Shown: positions 1 through 7,056 of the stretch, in pieces | How positions within the stretch are numbered: the first letter of the stretch is position 1 | How the letters are laid out: the number at the start of each line of letters is the position of its first letter | NCBI GenBank assembly: GCA_019348475.1 | Contig: JAHWJJ010000053.1 | Location: 1-14,165, forward strand | Length of the DNA stretch: 14,165 bases | Reading direction: 5' to 3' | Source: Gemmatimonadota bacterium | GTDB lineage: Bacteria; Gemmatimonadota; Gemmatimonadetes; Longimicrobiales; Longimicrobiaceae | Made by a program: the position numbers and the translations under genes | Notes under the pieces: generated by a model | What the model saw: only the letters and a program-made list of their open reading frames with translations | The model's database searches: none | What the model was told of the DNA's origin: nothing

Positions 1-56
1 CGGGTGAAGGGGTGAAGGGGTGAAGGGGTGAAGGGGTGAAGGGGTGAACGGGTGAT
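1..56 (+). repeat. 8-bp tandem array, seven units of (C/G)GGGTGA(A/T)
   Basis: Seven contiguous 8-bp units are visible: one CGGGTGAA, five GGGGTGAA and one CGGGTGAT. The array starts at the window edge, so it may continue leftward. Every unit carries TGA on the plus strand, and because 8 is not a multiple of 3 the array closes all three plus-strand frames. The two other arrays in this window (2107-2186, 11619-11698) lie just after stop codons and read in the sense direction of the adjacent gene. By analogy I infer a plus-strand gene ending just left of position 1. The repeat itself is read directly; its role is unknown. Confidence 0.9.
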
Positions 57-201
57 CCTGGGAGGGGGTTTGCCGTACCAGAGCAGACGCGGGAGGGGCG
101 CGGCGCGCCGACCATGCTGCTGAAAGGCTGGCCGCACGTCAGGGCTTCACCTGCGCCGGAGCCACGGGAGCGTCCCTTCCGGGGTTTTTCCGTCCGGCGG
201 C

Positions 202-891
202 TCACACCACTTCGTGCAGCCACGCCAGCAGGCTCTGCATGGTAAATCGCCAGTTGTTCTCCAGCAGCGGCGCCGCTCCCTCCACGTCACCCGCAGCCGC
301 CAGCTCCGCGATCTCTTCGTGCGCGCGGGTGGAGACGGGGATGTAGCCGGCGTTCTGCATGTACGCGTACTCGTAGCGGCGGATCACCGACTTCAGGGTG
401 GCGATCAACCCCAGCAGGTACTCGTTTCCGCAGGGCTCCAGCAGGGTGCGGTGCCACGCCTCGTCCAGGTCTATGCGCCGCTCCGGATCATCCTCGCTCT
501 CCAGCGCGGCGTTGATGCGGTCCAGCTCGGCCCGGCGCTCCGCCGGCAAGGCGCCGGTGCCGCGCAGCGCCAGCACCTCCAGCGTCCACAGCACCGGGTA
601 CGCCTCGCGCACCTCGCGCACGCGCAGCGGCTTTACGAAAAAGCCGCGCCCGAGGTCGACTTCCAGAAAGCCCTCGCGCTCCAGCCGCAGCAGCGCCTCG
701 CGAATGGGCGTGCGGCTCACCCCCAGCTCCCGCGCCAGCGCCGTGTCGCTGATGCGCGTGCCGGGCCTCAGCTCGTCGCGCAGAATGCGGTCGACCAGGG
801 CGTGGTGAACCTGGTCGCGCAGGGGGACGCGGGTGATGGCCCGGTCCCGGCGCACGCCCGACGTGCCGGCCCGGTCAGCGAGAGAAGTCAT
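202..891 (-). CDS. GntR-family transcriptional regulator with FCD ligand domain
   Basis: A 229-residue DNA-binding regulator. An N-terminal winged helix-turn-helix spans about residues 22-88; its recognition segment includes ARELGVSRTPIREALLRLE and the wing is GRGFFVKP. A helical FCD effector domain follows (about 98-220). FCD domains usually bind a metal and a small organic acid through one Asp and three His. D143, H147 and H191 fit, but the region where the last His is usual reads ENNW (about 211-214). A longer frame opens at 996; I chose the ATG at 891 because the preceding 35 residues are Arg/Cys-rich and unlike the family, although no strong ribosome site precedes either start. The gene lies 140 bp downstream of the aquaporin gene on the same strand, so it could be co-transcribed with it. 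The ligand and regulon cannot be read from the sequence. The family call is secure; the exact start is less so. Confidence 0.9.
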   Translation of the reverse strand: MTSLADRAGTSGVRRDRAITRVPLRDQVHHALVDRILRDELRPGTRISDTALARELGVSRTPIREALLRLEREGFLEVDLGRGFFVKPLRVREVREAYPVLWTLEVLALRGTGALPAERRAELDRINAALESEDDPERRIDLDEAWHRTLLEPCGNEYLLGLIATLKSVIRRYEYAYMQNAGYIPVSTRAHEEIAELAAAGDVEGAAPLLENNWRFTMQSLLAWLHEVV

Positions 892-1031
892 CCACACACG
901 GCGCGGGAGAAACCATACATCGGGCCGACAACATCGCCGCACCCGCACCCCGCCGCAACCGGTGCGATCTCCGGCACACGTACGCTTCGCCTGCAACGCA
1001 ATCGCGCAGAGCCACTATGCTCGGGCCGCCG

Positions 1032-1766
1032 TCAGTGTCCGCGCTCTTCAGCGGGGGCGGGGCCGCCGTGCTCGGCGGTGGCGGGGCTGGGGGCGTGCTC
1101 CATCAGGAACGCGTGCTGAAGGAACGCCGCCAGCACGCCCCCCACCAGCGGCCCCACCCAGTACACCCACTGGTTCGCCCACGCCCCCGAAACCAGCGCC
1201 GGGCCGAACGCCCGCGCCGGGTTCATCGCGGCGCCGGTGATGGGGCCGGTGGCCAGGATGTCCAGCGTAACCGCGAGCCCGATGGCGAACGGGAACACGC
1301 TCTTGGGCGCGCGGTGGTCCACGGCGGTCCCGAAGATCACCAGCACCAGGAAGAAGGTCGTCACCACCTCCACCGCCGTCGCGCCGCCGGCCTTGACCAG
1401 CGGCGCCACGGCGGGCGTGCCCCCCGCCACCACCTCCAGCCCGAACAGCCAGGCCAGCAGCAGCGACGCCAGCAGCGCCCCGGCGATCTGCGCGCCCACG
1501 TACATCGCGCCGCGCACGGGCGCCATTCGCCCCGTGGCCACGAAGCCGGCCGTCACGGCGGGGTTGAAGTGCGCGCCGGAGATGGCGCCCAGCGCGGCCA
1601 CCATCACCATGATGGTGAGGCCGTGGGCCAGCGCCACCGTGGCCAGCGAGGCGGTGCCTTCGCCGCCGCTGATCACGTCGACGTTGATGGAGAGGATGCC
1701 GACGAAGCAGAGCGCGAACGTGCCGATGGCCTCGGCGGTCAGCGCGCGCGTGGGGGTCTGGTTCAT
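1032..1766 (-). CDS. Aquaporin / MIP-family channel with a TIP-like selectivity filter
   Basis: A 244-residue membrane channel of the major intrinsic protein family. Both hallmark half-helix motifs are present: NPA at 68-70 (in HFNPAVT) and NPA at 182-184 (in MNPARAFGPAL). Six hydrophobic membrane segments fit the hourglass fold, and the C-terminal tail (about 225-244) is short and hydrophilic. Aligned by eye to E. coli AqpZ, the aromatic/arginine filter (Phe43, His174, Thr183, Arg189) becomes H48, I170, A179 and R185. That His-Ile-Ala-Arg set is known from some plant tonoplast aquaporins (TIPs), which pass water plus small solutes such as ammonia, urea or peroxide. Passage of such solutes is therefore plausible but inferred. 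There is no GlpF-type filter (Trp/Gly/Phe/Arg), so a dedicated glycerol facilitator is unlikely. The ATG at 1766 is the natural start. A good promoter and a palindrome lie 38-86 bp upstream. Confidence 0.93.
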   Translation of the reverse strand: MNQTPTRALTAEAIGTFALCFVGILSINVDVISGGEGTASLATVALAHGLTIMVMVAALGAISGAHFNPAVTAGFVATGRMAPVRGAMYVGAQIAGALLASLLLAWLFGLEVVAGGTPAVAPLVKAGGATAVEVVTTFFLVLVIFGTAVDHRAPKSVFPFAIGLAVTLDILATGPITGAAMNPARAFGPALVSGAWANQWVYWVGPLVGGVLAAFLQHAFLMEHAPSPATAEHGGPAPAEERGH

Positions 1767-1790
1767 GTCAGGGAGCGCGGTCGCGCGGTA

Positions 1791-1846
1791 GGGTGGAGGG
1801 TGTGTCCCGCGGCGGGACGCGCCACTCTATCCGCCCCCCTCCACCC
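1791..1846 (-). promoter_or_regulatory. Nested inverted repeats upstream of aquaporin (operator candidate)
   Basis: A perfect inverted repeat GTCCCGC-G-GCGGGAC occupies 1804-1818, on top of the predicted transcription start. It is enclosed by a second perfect 10-bp inverted repeat (GGGTGGAGGG at 1791-1800, CCCTCCACCC at 1837-1846), whose right arm fills the promoter spacer. The inner palindrome is well placed to be a repressor operator or a short leader hairpin. The adjacent GntR regulator is one candidate binder, but the palindrome does not resemble the usual GT-N(few)-AC FadR-type site. Presence of the repeats is certain; their role is inferred. Confidence 0.5.
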
Positions 1847-1852
1847 CGTCAA
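1824..1852 (-). promoter_or_regulatory. Sigma-70-like promoter of the aquaporin gene
   Basis: On the minus strand TTGACG (1852-1847) is followed, after exactly 17 bp, by TAGAGT (1829-1824). These match the -35 consensus at five of six positions and the -10 at four of six. Transcription would begin near 1817, leaving a leader of about 50 nt before the aquaporin ATG at 1766. It is the best promoter I can find in the window, and the following palindrome covers the predicted start site. Confidence 0.6.
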
Positions 1853-1983
1853 GGAACAGGGCCGCGCACCGTCGTCGTGAGCGGCGCCGGCCGCACGGGC
1901 GAGTGCGCGCGTGCGGAAGTCCCCGGCGTCGGCCAGGGCACGCGGACGGGTGAGCAGACGGTGCGAGGCCGCGTGCGGAAGCA
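1853..1983. other. Non-coding stretch upstream of the aquaporin promoter
   Basis: Part of the 413-bp gene-free gap between the aquaporin ATG and the M16 stop. The few open frames here have no recognisable domain, codon pattern or ribosome site. A 12-bp direct repeat, CGCGTGCGGAAG, occurs at 1908-1919 and 1970-1981. Nothing else is visible. The rest of the gap is taken up by the promoter region on the left, and by the interspersed repeat and 8-bp array on the right. Confidence 0.6.
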
Positions 1984-2074
1984 GACCACCAGATGGGGCG
2001 AGTAGATTCCCCAGTCGGCGCCTGGCAATCGTTCGATCGCCGCCTCCCGCGCGGCGCCTCCTTCGGAATGACAG
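1984..2074 (-). repeat. Interspersed TGTCATTCC element, copy 1
   Basis: Read on the minus strand, the element opens with TGTCATTCCGAAGGAGGCGCC and closes with GGCGCCGACTGGGGAATCTACT. The same ends, with minor differences, bound the element at 11234-11330 on the plus strand; the 35-40 bp between them differ. The internal GGCGCC boxes are self-complementary, so a stem-loop is possible. Elements beginning with GTCATTC/GTCATTG are, from general knowledge, common extragenic repeats in several bacterial phyla. No open frame lies inside. Confidence 0.7.
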
Positions 2075-2106
2075 ACGCTCCTTCCGGATTCGATGTCTCA
2101 CGCCCG

Positions 2107-2186
2107 CTCACCCGTTCACCCGTTCACCCGTTCACCCCATCACCCCATCACCCCATCACCCCATCACCCCTTCACCCCTTCACCTC
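2107..2186 (-). repeat. 8-bp tandem array at the M16 peptidase stop codon, ten units
   Basis: Ten contiguous 8-bp units read on the minus strand as (A/G/C)GGGTGA(A/T/G). From the gene outward they are one GAGGTGAA, one GGGGTGAA, four GGGGTGAT, one GGGGTGAA, two CGGGTGAA and one CGGGTGAG. The first unit contains the M16 stop codon itself (TGA, 2182-2180), within GGAGGTGA, which is a perfect complement of the conserved 16S rRNA 3' end. The rest forms the first 73 nt of the 3' untranslated region. Unit variants are clustered in blocks, as expected from slippage or unequal duplication. Confidence 0.92.
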
Positions 2187-5014
2187 CCCTCCGGCACCAG
2201 CGTCACCTCCACGCGGCGGGCGGGGTCCAGGTACAGCCGCGCGGCGTCGCGAATGCGCTCGGCGGTGATGGTGCTGGCGACCAGGTTCTCGTTGATCAGG
2301 CGCGGATCCCAGCCGTTGCGGTCGTACGCCATCAGCCGCACCAGCCAGGTGGAGTTCTCGCGCATGTCCGTCTCCCTCGAGCGGCGGAACGCCTCGCGCA
2401 CCTTGTCCACCACGTCCTGCGGCACGCCGGCGGCGCGCACCGTGTCGATCTCCGCCATCACCACCCGCACCAGCTCGTCCACCCGCTCCGGCGCCGAGCC
2501 GAAATCCACGTTCACGCTGTAGCGCGGGTACGGGTCGCGCGCCAGGCTCCCGGAGACGCCGACGGTGTAGGTGCCGCCCAGCTCCTCGCGCAGCTTCTCG
2601 CGCAGGCGCAGCTGCAGCGCCTGGGACAGCGCGCTCATGTCGGCGCTGGCCTGCCGCGAGAACTGGGCGGGGCCGGTAAACACGAGCACCGTGCGGGCCT
2701 TGGGCTCCACGCCGCGCCGCACCGTGCGCCGCACCACGCCCTCCGGAGGGCGGATGCCCAGGTCGCGAAAGCTTTCCTCCGCGCCAGTGCCGGGAAGGCT
2801 GGCCAGGTACGTCTCCACCAGCGGCCGCAGCGAGTCGGGGGTGAAGGTGCCCACGAAGTAGAAGGTGAAGTCGCCCGCGTCCGCGAAGCGCTGGCGGTAG
2901 ATTTCCAGCGAGCGGTCGATGTCCAGCGAGTCGAAGACGGCGCTGGTGAACGGCCGCATCCGCGGATGCCCCTGGCTCAGGATGGCCGTCAGCGTGTCGC
3001 CCAGGGCCGACTCGGGGGTCACGCTGCGGTTGCGCAGCGCCTCGCGGCCCCGCTGCAGGTACGCCGCCCACGCCGTGGTGTCGCGCCGCGGCTGGGTAAA
3101 GTACAGGTGGATGAGCTGGAACAGCGTCTCCACGTCCGCGGGCGCGGCGTAGCCGTTCATCCCCTCCGACAGCTCGCCCACGTTGGGGCCCACGGACGCC
3201 GCCTTCCCCGTCAGCCGCTTCTGCAGGTCGGCAAGGGACAGCCCGCCCACCCCGCCCAGCTGCACCGCCGCCGTGGCGGTGCGGCCGAACAGGTGCGCGC
3301 TGTCGGGAAGGAGGGAGAGGCCGCCGGGGCTGGTGGCAGCGAAGATGATCTCGTCGTCCTTGAAGTCCGTGGGCTTCAGCACCACGCGCGCGCCGTTGGA
3401 GAGCGTCCACCGCACCACCCCGATCTCCGCCGTGGTCTCCTCGTCCACGATGCGTCCCGGCGCCGGCGCGGACGCCAGCAGCGGCGCGTCCGACACGGTT
3501 TCCGTGTACGCCACCAGCTCGGAACGCGCCACGGAGTCTGCGACGAACGCCAGCCGCGCCTCGCTGGGCCGGCCGAGCCCGGCGCGCTCCGGCCCGCTCA
3601 CCAGCACCACGCGGTCGCGCAGGGCGGCGTAGCGGCGGGCGGCGGCGTTCACCTCCTCCAGCGTGACCGTGGGGACGACGGCGCGGTTGATGGCGTACTC
3701 GTCCTCCACCGTGCGCAGCGGCCCCCGGCGGAGAAAGTGGTCCGTGTACGTTCCCGCGTACGCGCCGCTGGTGGTCTTCGCCCGCTCGGCGTGGATCTGC
3801 TCCCACATGCGCAGGAGCTCCGCCTTCTCGCGCTCCAGCTCCGCCGCGGTAAAGCCGTAGCGCGCCGCGCGCTGGAGCTCCGCCAGCAGCGCGCCCAGCC
3901 CCCGCTCCGCCCCGCCCTCCGCCACCGCCGCCTGCAGCGCGAACGTCTCCACCGGGCGCAGCGAGCCGCCCTGGTACGAGCCCACGTCCATGAACGGCGC
4001 GTCGGGTTCCAGGCTGATGTCCTGCAGGCGGTCGCCCAGCAGCCCGGCGAACATCCCGTCCACGATCCCGCGGCGGATCTCCTGGGGCGTGGTGTCGGGG
4101 TGCGCGGGCATCATCCAGTTGACGTTGACCGTGGTCCGCGGCACCTCGGGATCCACCGTCACCATGTAGCGCGTGCTGTCCGGGAAGGGCACGGCGATCT
4201 CCGGCCGCGCCGGCCCCTCCTTCGCCTCAATGCCGCCGAACTCCTGGCGGATGCGCGCCTCCATCTCGCGCGCGTCGAAGTCGCCCACCGCCACCACCGC
4301 CATCAGCTCCGGGCGATACCACCGCTCGTAGAAGCGGCGCAGCGTCTCCGGCGCAAAGGTGCGCAGCGTCTCCAGGTCGCCGATGGGAAGGCGCTCGGCA
4401 TAGCGCGACCCGGCGAACAGAAAGGGGAACTGCCGGTCGCTGATGCGCGCCCCGGCGCCCCGGGAGCGGCGCCACTCCTCGATCACCACCCCGCGCTCCT
4501 TCTCGATCTCCTCCGCGTCCAGCGCGATACCGTCCGCCCAGTCGCGCAGGATCTGCAAGCCCATGTGCAGCACGCCCGCGCTGTCGGTGGGCAGCTGCAG
4601 CATGTAGACGGTCTCGTCGAAGCTGGTGTAGGCGTTGATGTCGGGCCCGAACCGCATCCCCACGCGCTCCAGGTAGTCAACGATCTGCTGCTTCTCGAAG
4701 CGCCGGGTGCCGTTGAAGGCCATGTGCTCCAGGAAGTGCGCCAGCCCGCGCTGGTCGTCGTCTTCCAGCACCGAGCCCGCGTTCACCACCAGGCGCAGCT
4801 CGGCGCGCGCGCGCGGCTCGCTGTTCCGCCGCACGTAGTAGGTGAGCCCGTTCGGCAGCACCCCGCGGATCACGGCGGTGTCGCCCGTGACCGCGGGCAG
4901 GGCCGGGGCCGCAACCATGGATGGCGACGGGATCGCGGCCGGGGCGGACGCGGGTGCGCCCGGCACGCACGCGCCCAGGGCCAGGACGGGCAGAAGAACG
5001 CGCAAGATACGCAT
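2180..5014 (-). CDS. PqqL-like M16-family zinc metallopeptidase, lipoprotein
   Basis: A 944-residue two-lobed zinc protease of the insulinase/pitrilysin family (M16), close in length and motif wording to E. coli PqqL (about 930 aa). The N-terminus is a lipoprotein signal peptide with lipobox L-G-A-C and lipidated Cys16, so the enzyme should be membrane-anchored outside the cytoplasm. The inverted zinc motif HFLEH is at residues 93-97 (His93, catalytic Glu96, His97), in the context RGLAHFLEHMAFNGT. The downstream acidic segment ERGVVIEEW (from about 173) supplies the third ligand (Glu173 or Glu180). FGPDINAYTSFDETVY is also typical. The C-terminal half (about 520-944) repeats the fold without HxxEH, as expected for the inactive lobe that closes the chamber. 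The substrate is probably peptides but is not shown. A TTG six bases upstream (5020) is an alternative start; ATG 5014 was preferred. The stop codon is embedded in the 8-bp array. Confidence 0.92.
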   Translation of the reverse strand: MRILRVLLPVLALGACVPGAPASAPAAIPSPSMVAAPALPAVTGDTAVIRGVLPNGLTYYVRRNSEPRARAELRLVVNAGSVLEDDDQRGLAHFLEHMAFNGTRRFEKQQIVDYLERVGMRFGPDINAYTSFDETVYMLQLPTDSAGVLHMGLQILRDWADGIALDAEEIEKERGVVIEEWRRSRGAGARISDRQFPFLFAGSRYAERLPIGDLETLRTFAPETLRRFYERWYRPELMAVVAVGDFDAREMEARIRQEFGGIEAKEGPARPEIAVPFPDSTRYMVTVDPEVPRTTVNVNWMMPAHPDTTPQEIRRGIVDGMFAGLLGDRLQDISLEPDAPFMDVGSYQGGSLRPVETFALQAAVAEGGAERGLGALLAELQRAARYGFTAAELEREKAELLRMWEQIHAERAKTTSGAYAGTYTDHFLRRGPLRTVEDEYAINRAVVPTVTLEEVNAAARRYAALRDRVVLVSGPERAGLGRPSEARLAFVADSVARSELVAYTETVSDAPLLASAPAPGRIVDEETTAEIGVVRWTLSNGARVVLKPTDFKDDEIIFAATSPGGLSLLPDSAHLFGRTATAAVQLGGVGGLSLADLQKRLTGKAASVGPNVGELSEGMNGYAAPADVETLFQLIHLYFTQPRRDTTAWAAYLQRGREALRNRSVTPESALGDTLTAILSQGHPRMRPFTSAVFDSLDIDRSLEIYRQRFADAGDFTFYFVGTFTPDSLRPLVETYLASLPGTGAEESFRDLGIRPPEGVVRRTVRRGVEPKARTVLVFTGPAQFSRQASADMSALSQALQLRLREKLREELGGTYTVGVSGSLARDPYPRYSVNVDFGSAPERVDELVRVVMAEIDTVRAAGVPQDVVDKVREAFRRSRETDMRENSTWLVRLMAYDRNGWDPRLINENLVASTITAERIRDAARLYLDPARRVEVTLVPEGR

Positions 5015-5107
5015 GGACAACGGGTTCTGGGGATCGGATTCGCGGATCGGGTGCCGCGCCGTGCTACCGCGGCGCCCGGCGCGGGTTCCGTACCACCGGC
5101 GAGGATG

Positions 5108-5143
5108 GAAGCACCCGAGGTTTTCCGGCTGACGCGGTGCTTC
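5108..5143 (-). terminator. Hairpin downstream of the CHAD-CYTH gene
   Basis: Perfect 8-bp arms GAAGCACC (5108-5115) and GGTGCTTC (5136-5143) enclose a 20-nt loop. The hairpin starts 3 nt beyond the CHAD-CYTH stop codon. There is no T-tract after it, so intrinsic termination is uncertain; it could also protect the 3' end. Confidence 0.4.
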
Positions 5144-5146
5144 TGG

Positions 5147-6547
5147 TCACCGCGCCAGGTTGGCGTTCACGTACTCGTCCTCGCCGGTGACGTCGCGCTC
5201 CACGTAGTCGCGCAGCCAGTCGGGGATGCGCACGTGGAAGTCCTCCGAGGGAAGCTCCACCTCGGCCAGCACCAGCCGCCGCCCGGCAAAGCGGTCGATC
5301 TCCCACGTAAGGCCGCCGTACGGGACCTTGAAGCGGAGCTTGCGGACGCGGCGGCCCCGGGTGAGCGACCACAGGCGCCGGAACGTGGCCTCGTCCGTCT
5401 CTTCTTCAAGCTCGGTGCGGCTGATGCCGGCGCCCACCTTGACGGTGCGAAAGTACTTGGGCGGCTCGCCGTGGCGGCGGACGCGGCGGACGCGCTCCTG
5501 CAGGCGCTCGCCGGGAAGGTACCCCTGCACGATCTCCGTGCGGACGGCGCCGTCCGGAAGGCGCGGCATGCGGCGCAGCAGGAACTTGCGCTCGATCTCC
5601 CGGTCCGCGGCGGCACCGCCGTCCCGCATCTGCGCCGCGAGCGTGTCCACCCGCGCCAGGAACTCCGCCGCGCGCCCCCCCAGCCAGTTGATGCACGCGT
5701 GTGCGTACAGCCGCTCCGTCTCTTCCCGGGCGGCGGCGGCCAGCGCGTGCAGGCCGGGGAGGGGGTCCGGCTCCGGGCGCGGGTCCATCACCTCCGCCTC
5801 CGCGCGCTCCGCCGCCAGCAGCAGGCCGGCCACGTGCGCGTCGTGCATCTCGCCCAGCGTGTCCTGCATCCGCTTGAGCCGCCTGACCGCCCACGCGGCG
5901 TCCGGCAGCTCGTCCCCGAACGGCTCCAGCAGGTAGCGCAGGCGCTTGGCCGAGATGCGCGCCTCGTGCAGCGCGTCCTGCTCGTCCACGGACCGCGCCG
6001 CACCCAGCCTGCGCCGCAGGTCGTCCACGTGCGCCGCCACCAGGCCGGCCGCCACCCCGCCCATTCGCGGCTGCTCGCGCGGGTCCGCGGCGTCGACGCG
6101 GGCCCGGTAGGCGGACAGGCGCCGGGCCAGCCGCTTGCGCTCGCGCCCGAAGTCGCGCGCCACCTCCTTGCGCAGCGACCGGTCCAGCCTGTCCTGCCGC
6201 GCGCGCAGGCGGTCCAGCAGCCAGTCGAGCCCGGCGTGCTCGGCTCCGGGCAGGCGGTCGCGGCGCGTCTGCATCCACTCGATCATCACCTCGCCGTCGC
6301 GGCTGTCGCCCGTCGCGTGGGCCAGCGCCTTGAGCCGAGCACGATCCTTGTTGCCGACGGCATCGTCCAGCGTGTCGGCGTAGGCGCGGACGGTGCTGCG
6401 CAGGCGGCGCAGCGCCACGCGAAAGTCGTGGAGCGCCTCCGCGTCGCCCGCGTCGTCCAGGCGCACGCGCGCGGCCCGCGCCTGGTCCAGAAAGCGCAGC
6501 GCCAGCCACCGCACGGCGCGCGGGGCGCCGAGATCCAGCAGGCTCAC
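5147..6547 (-). CDS. CHAD-CYTH domain protein (polyphosphate-binding / triphosphate-tunnel)
   Basis: A 466-residue cytoplasmic fusion. Residues about 8-290 are an alpha-helical CHAD domain with its conserved His/basic motifs: ALHDFRVALRRLR (His40), ALHEARISAKRLRYLLEPF (His194) and MQDTLGEMHDAH (His235, His238). Residues about 315-462 are a CYTH triphosphate-tunnel domain starting with the signature ExExK (E317, E319, K321 in REIERKFLL). Paired basic/acidic strands follow, such as RVRRVRR, RTELEEE, RKLRFK, WEIDRF and LAEVELP. CHAD domains are known to bind polyphosphate, and CYTH enzymes cleave tripolyphosphate or nucleoside triphosphates. The domain order here is CHAD first, whereas CYTH-CHAD is the familiar order. 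I chose the GTG start at 6547, which overlaps the SixA stop by 4 nt (GTGA). The frame stays open upstream only as a shadow of sixA. The substrate is inferred; no membrane segment is present. Confidence 0.9.
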   Translation of the reverse strand: MSLLDLGAPRAVRWLALRFLDQARAARVRLDDAGDAEALHDFRVALRRLRSTVRAYADTLDDAVGNKDRARLKALAHATGDSRDGEVMIEWMQTRRDRLPGAEHAGLDWLLDRLRARQDRLDRSLRKEVARDFGRERKRLARRLSAYRARVDAADPREQPRMGGVAAGLVAAHVDDLRRRLGAARSVDEQDALHEARISAKRLRYLLEPFGDELPDAAWAVRRLKRMQDTLGEMHDAHVAGLLLAAERAEAEVMDPRPEPDPLPGLHALAAAAREETERLYAHACINWLGGRAAEFLARVDTLAAQMRDGGAAADREIERKFLLRRMPRLPDGAVRTEIVQGYLPGERLQERVRRVRRHGEPPKYFRTVKVGAGISRTELEEETDEATFRRLWSLTRGRRVRKLRFKVPYGGLTWEIDRFAGRRLVLAEVELPSEDFHVRIPDWLRDYVERDVTGEDEYVNANLAR

Positions 6548-7056
6548 GCCCCCGCCCCCAGCCACCGCAGCTGCCGCGGGGGGATGGACCAGGCCAGCAC
6601 GGCGTTGCCGCCGGAGGGCGGGTCGTCGAACTCCAGCAGCACGGCGCCCCCCTTCTTCATTTCCACGAACGAGTCGTTGCGCCCCGTCAGCAGCCACCCC
6701 ACCAGGAATCCCAGGTGCGGCTCATGGCCGATCACGGCGACGGTGTCGCCCAGCTGGTGCGAGCGCAGCCAGGCCAGCAGCTCGTCGGGGCGCCGCTCCG
6801 GCGACAGCTCCTCCAGGGTGGCCACGTCCATCCTGCCGTACGCCTTCGACACGATGTCCGCCGTCTGCGCGGCGCGCACCAGCCGGGACGTGGCCAGCAC
6901 GGTGAGCTTCGGCACCACGCGCTTCAGCCCGCGGGCGCCGCGGCGCATGCGCTTGCGCCCCCGGTCCGTCAGCGGGCGCATGGTGTCGGGCTGGCCGGTG
7001 GCCGCGAACGCCTCGCGGTCTTCGGCCACGCCGTGGCGGATCACCAGCAGCTTCAT
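6544..7056 (-). CDS. sixA: SixA-type phosphohistidine phosphatase (histidine phosphatase superfamily)
   Basis: A 170-residue cytoplasmic phosphatase, close to the usual SixA length. The catalytic RHG motif is at R7-H8-G9 (LLVIRHGVAED). The second phosphate-binding arginine lies in ATSRLVRAAQTADI (R58 or R61), and the second histidine is H111 in VIGHEPHLG. SixA removes phosphate from phosphohistidine, classically on phosphorelay or PTS proteins. The ATG at 7056 is preceded by a strong purine-rich ribosome site (GAGGAGGAGGCG directly before the ATG), which decides the start over a GTG at 7110. The stop overlaps the CHAD-CYTH start by 4 nt, implying translational coupling and a shared function. 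It lies 211 bp downstream of the receiver-domain gene, separated from it by two hairpins, so it may be transcribed independently. Confidence 0.9.
   Translation of the reverse strand: MKLLVIRHGVAEDREAFAATGQPDTMRPLTDRGRKRMRRGARGLKRVVPKLTVLATSRLVRAAQTADIVSKAYGRMDVATLEELSPERRPDELLAWLRSHQLGDTVAVIGHEPHLGFLVGWLLTGRNDSFVEMKKGGAVLLEFDDPPSGGNAVLAWSIPPRQLRWLGAGA

Noticed and set aside
1..56. CRISPR array
   Set aside because: Units are 8 bp with no spacers, and there are no cas genes; the same applies to 2107-2186 and 11619-11698.
892..1031. A separate promoter or FadR-type operator for the GntR gene
   Set aside because: No -35/-10 pair at acceptable spacing and no GT-N-AC palindrome could be found.
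1763..2111. Small minus-strand genes upstream of the aquaporin
   Set aside because: They overlap the promoter, the interspersed repeat and the octamer array, and have no recognisable protein features.
2093..2190. Repetitive HPFT/HHPITPSP peptide encoded on the plus strand of the octamer array
   Set aside because: It is simply the translation of the 8-bp repeat at the head of the antisense shadow frame; there is no ribosome site or conserved start.
6548..6697. A 50-residue N-terminal extension of CHAD-CYTH
   Set aside because: It overlaps the sixA coding end in another frame and reads as Arg/Ala/Gly-rich shadow; the GTG at the GTGA overlap is the natural start.
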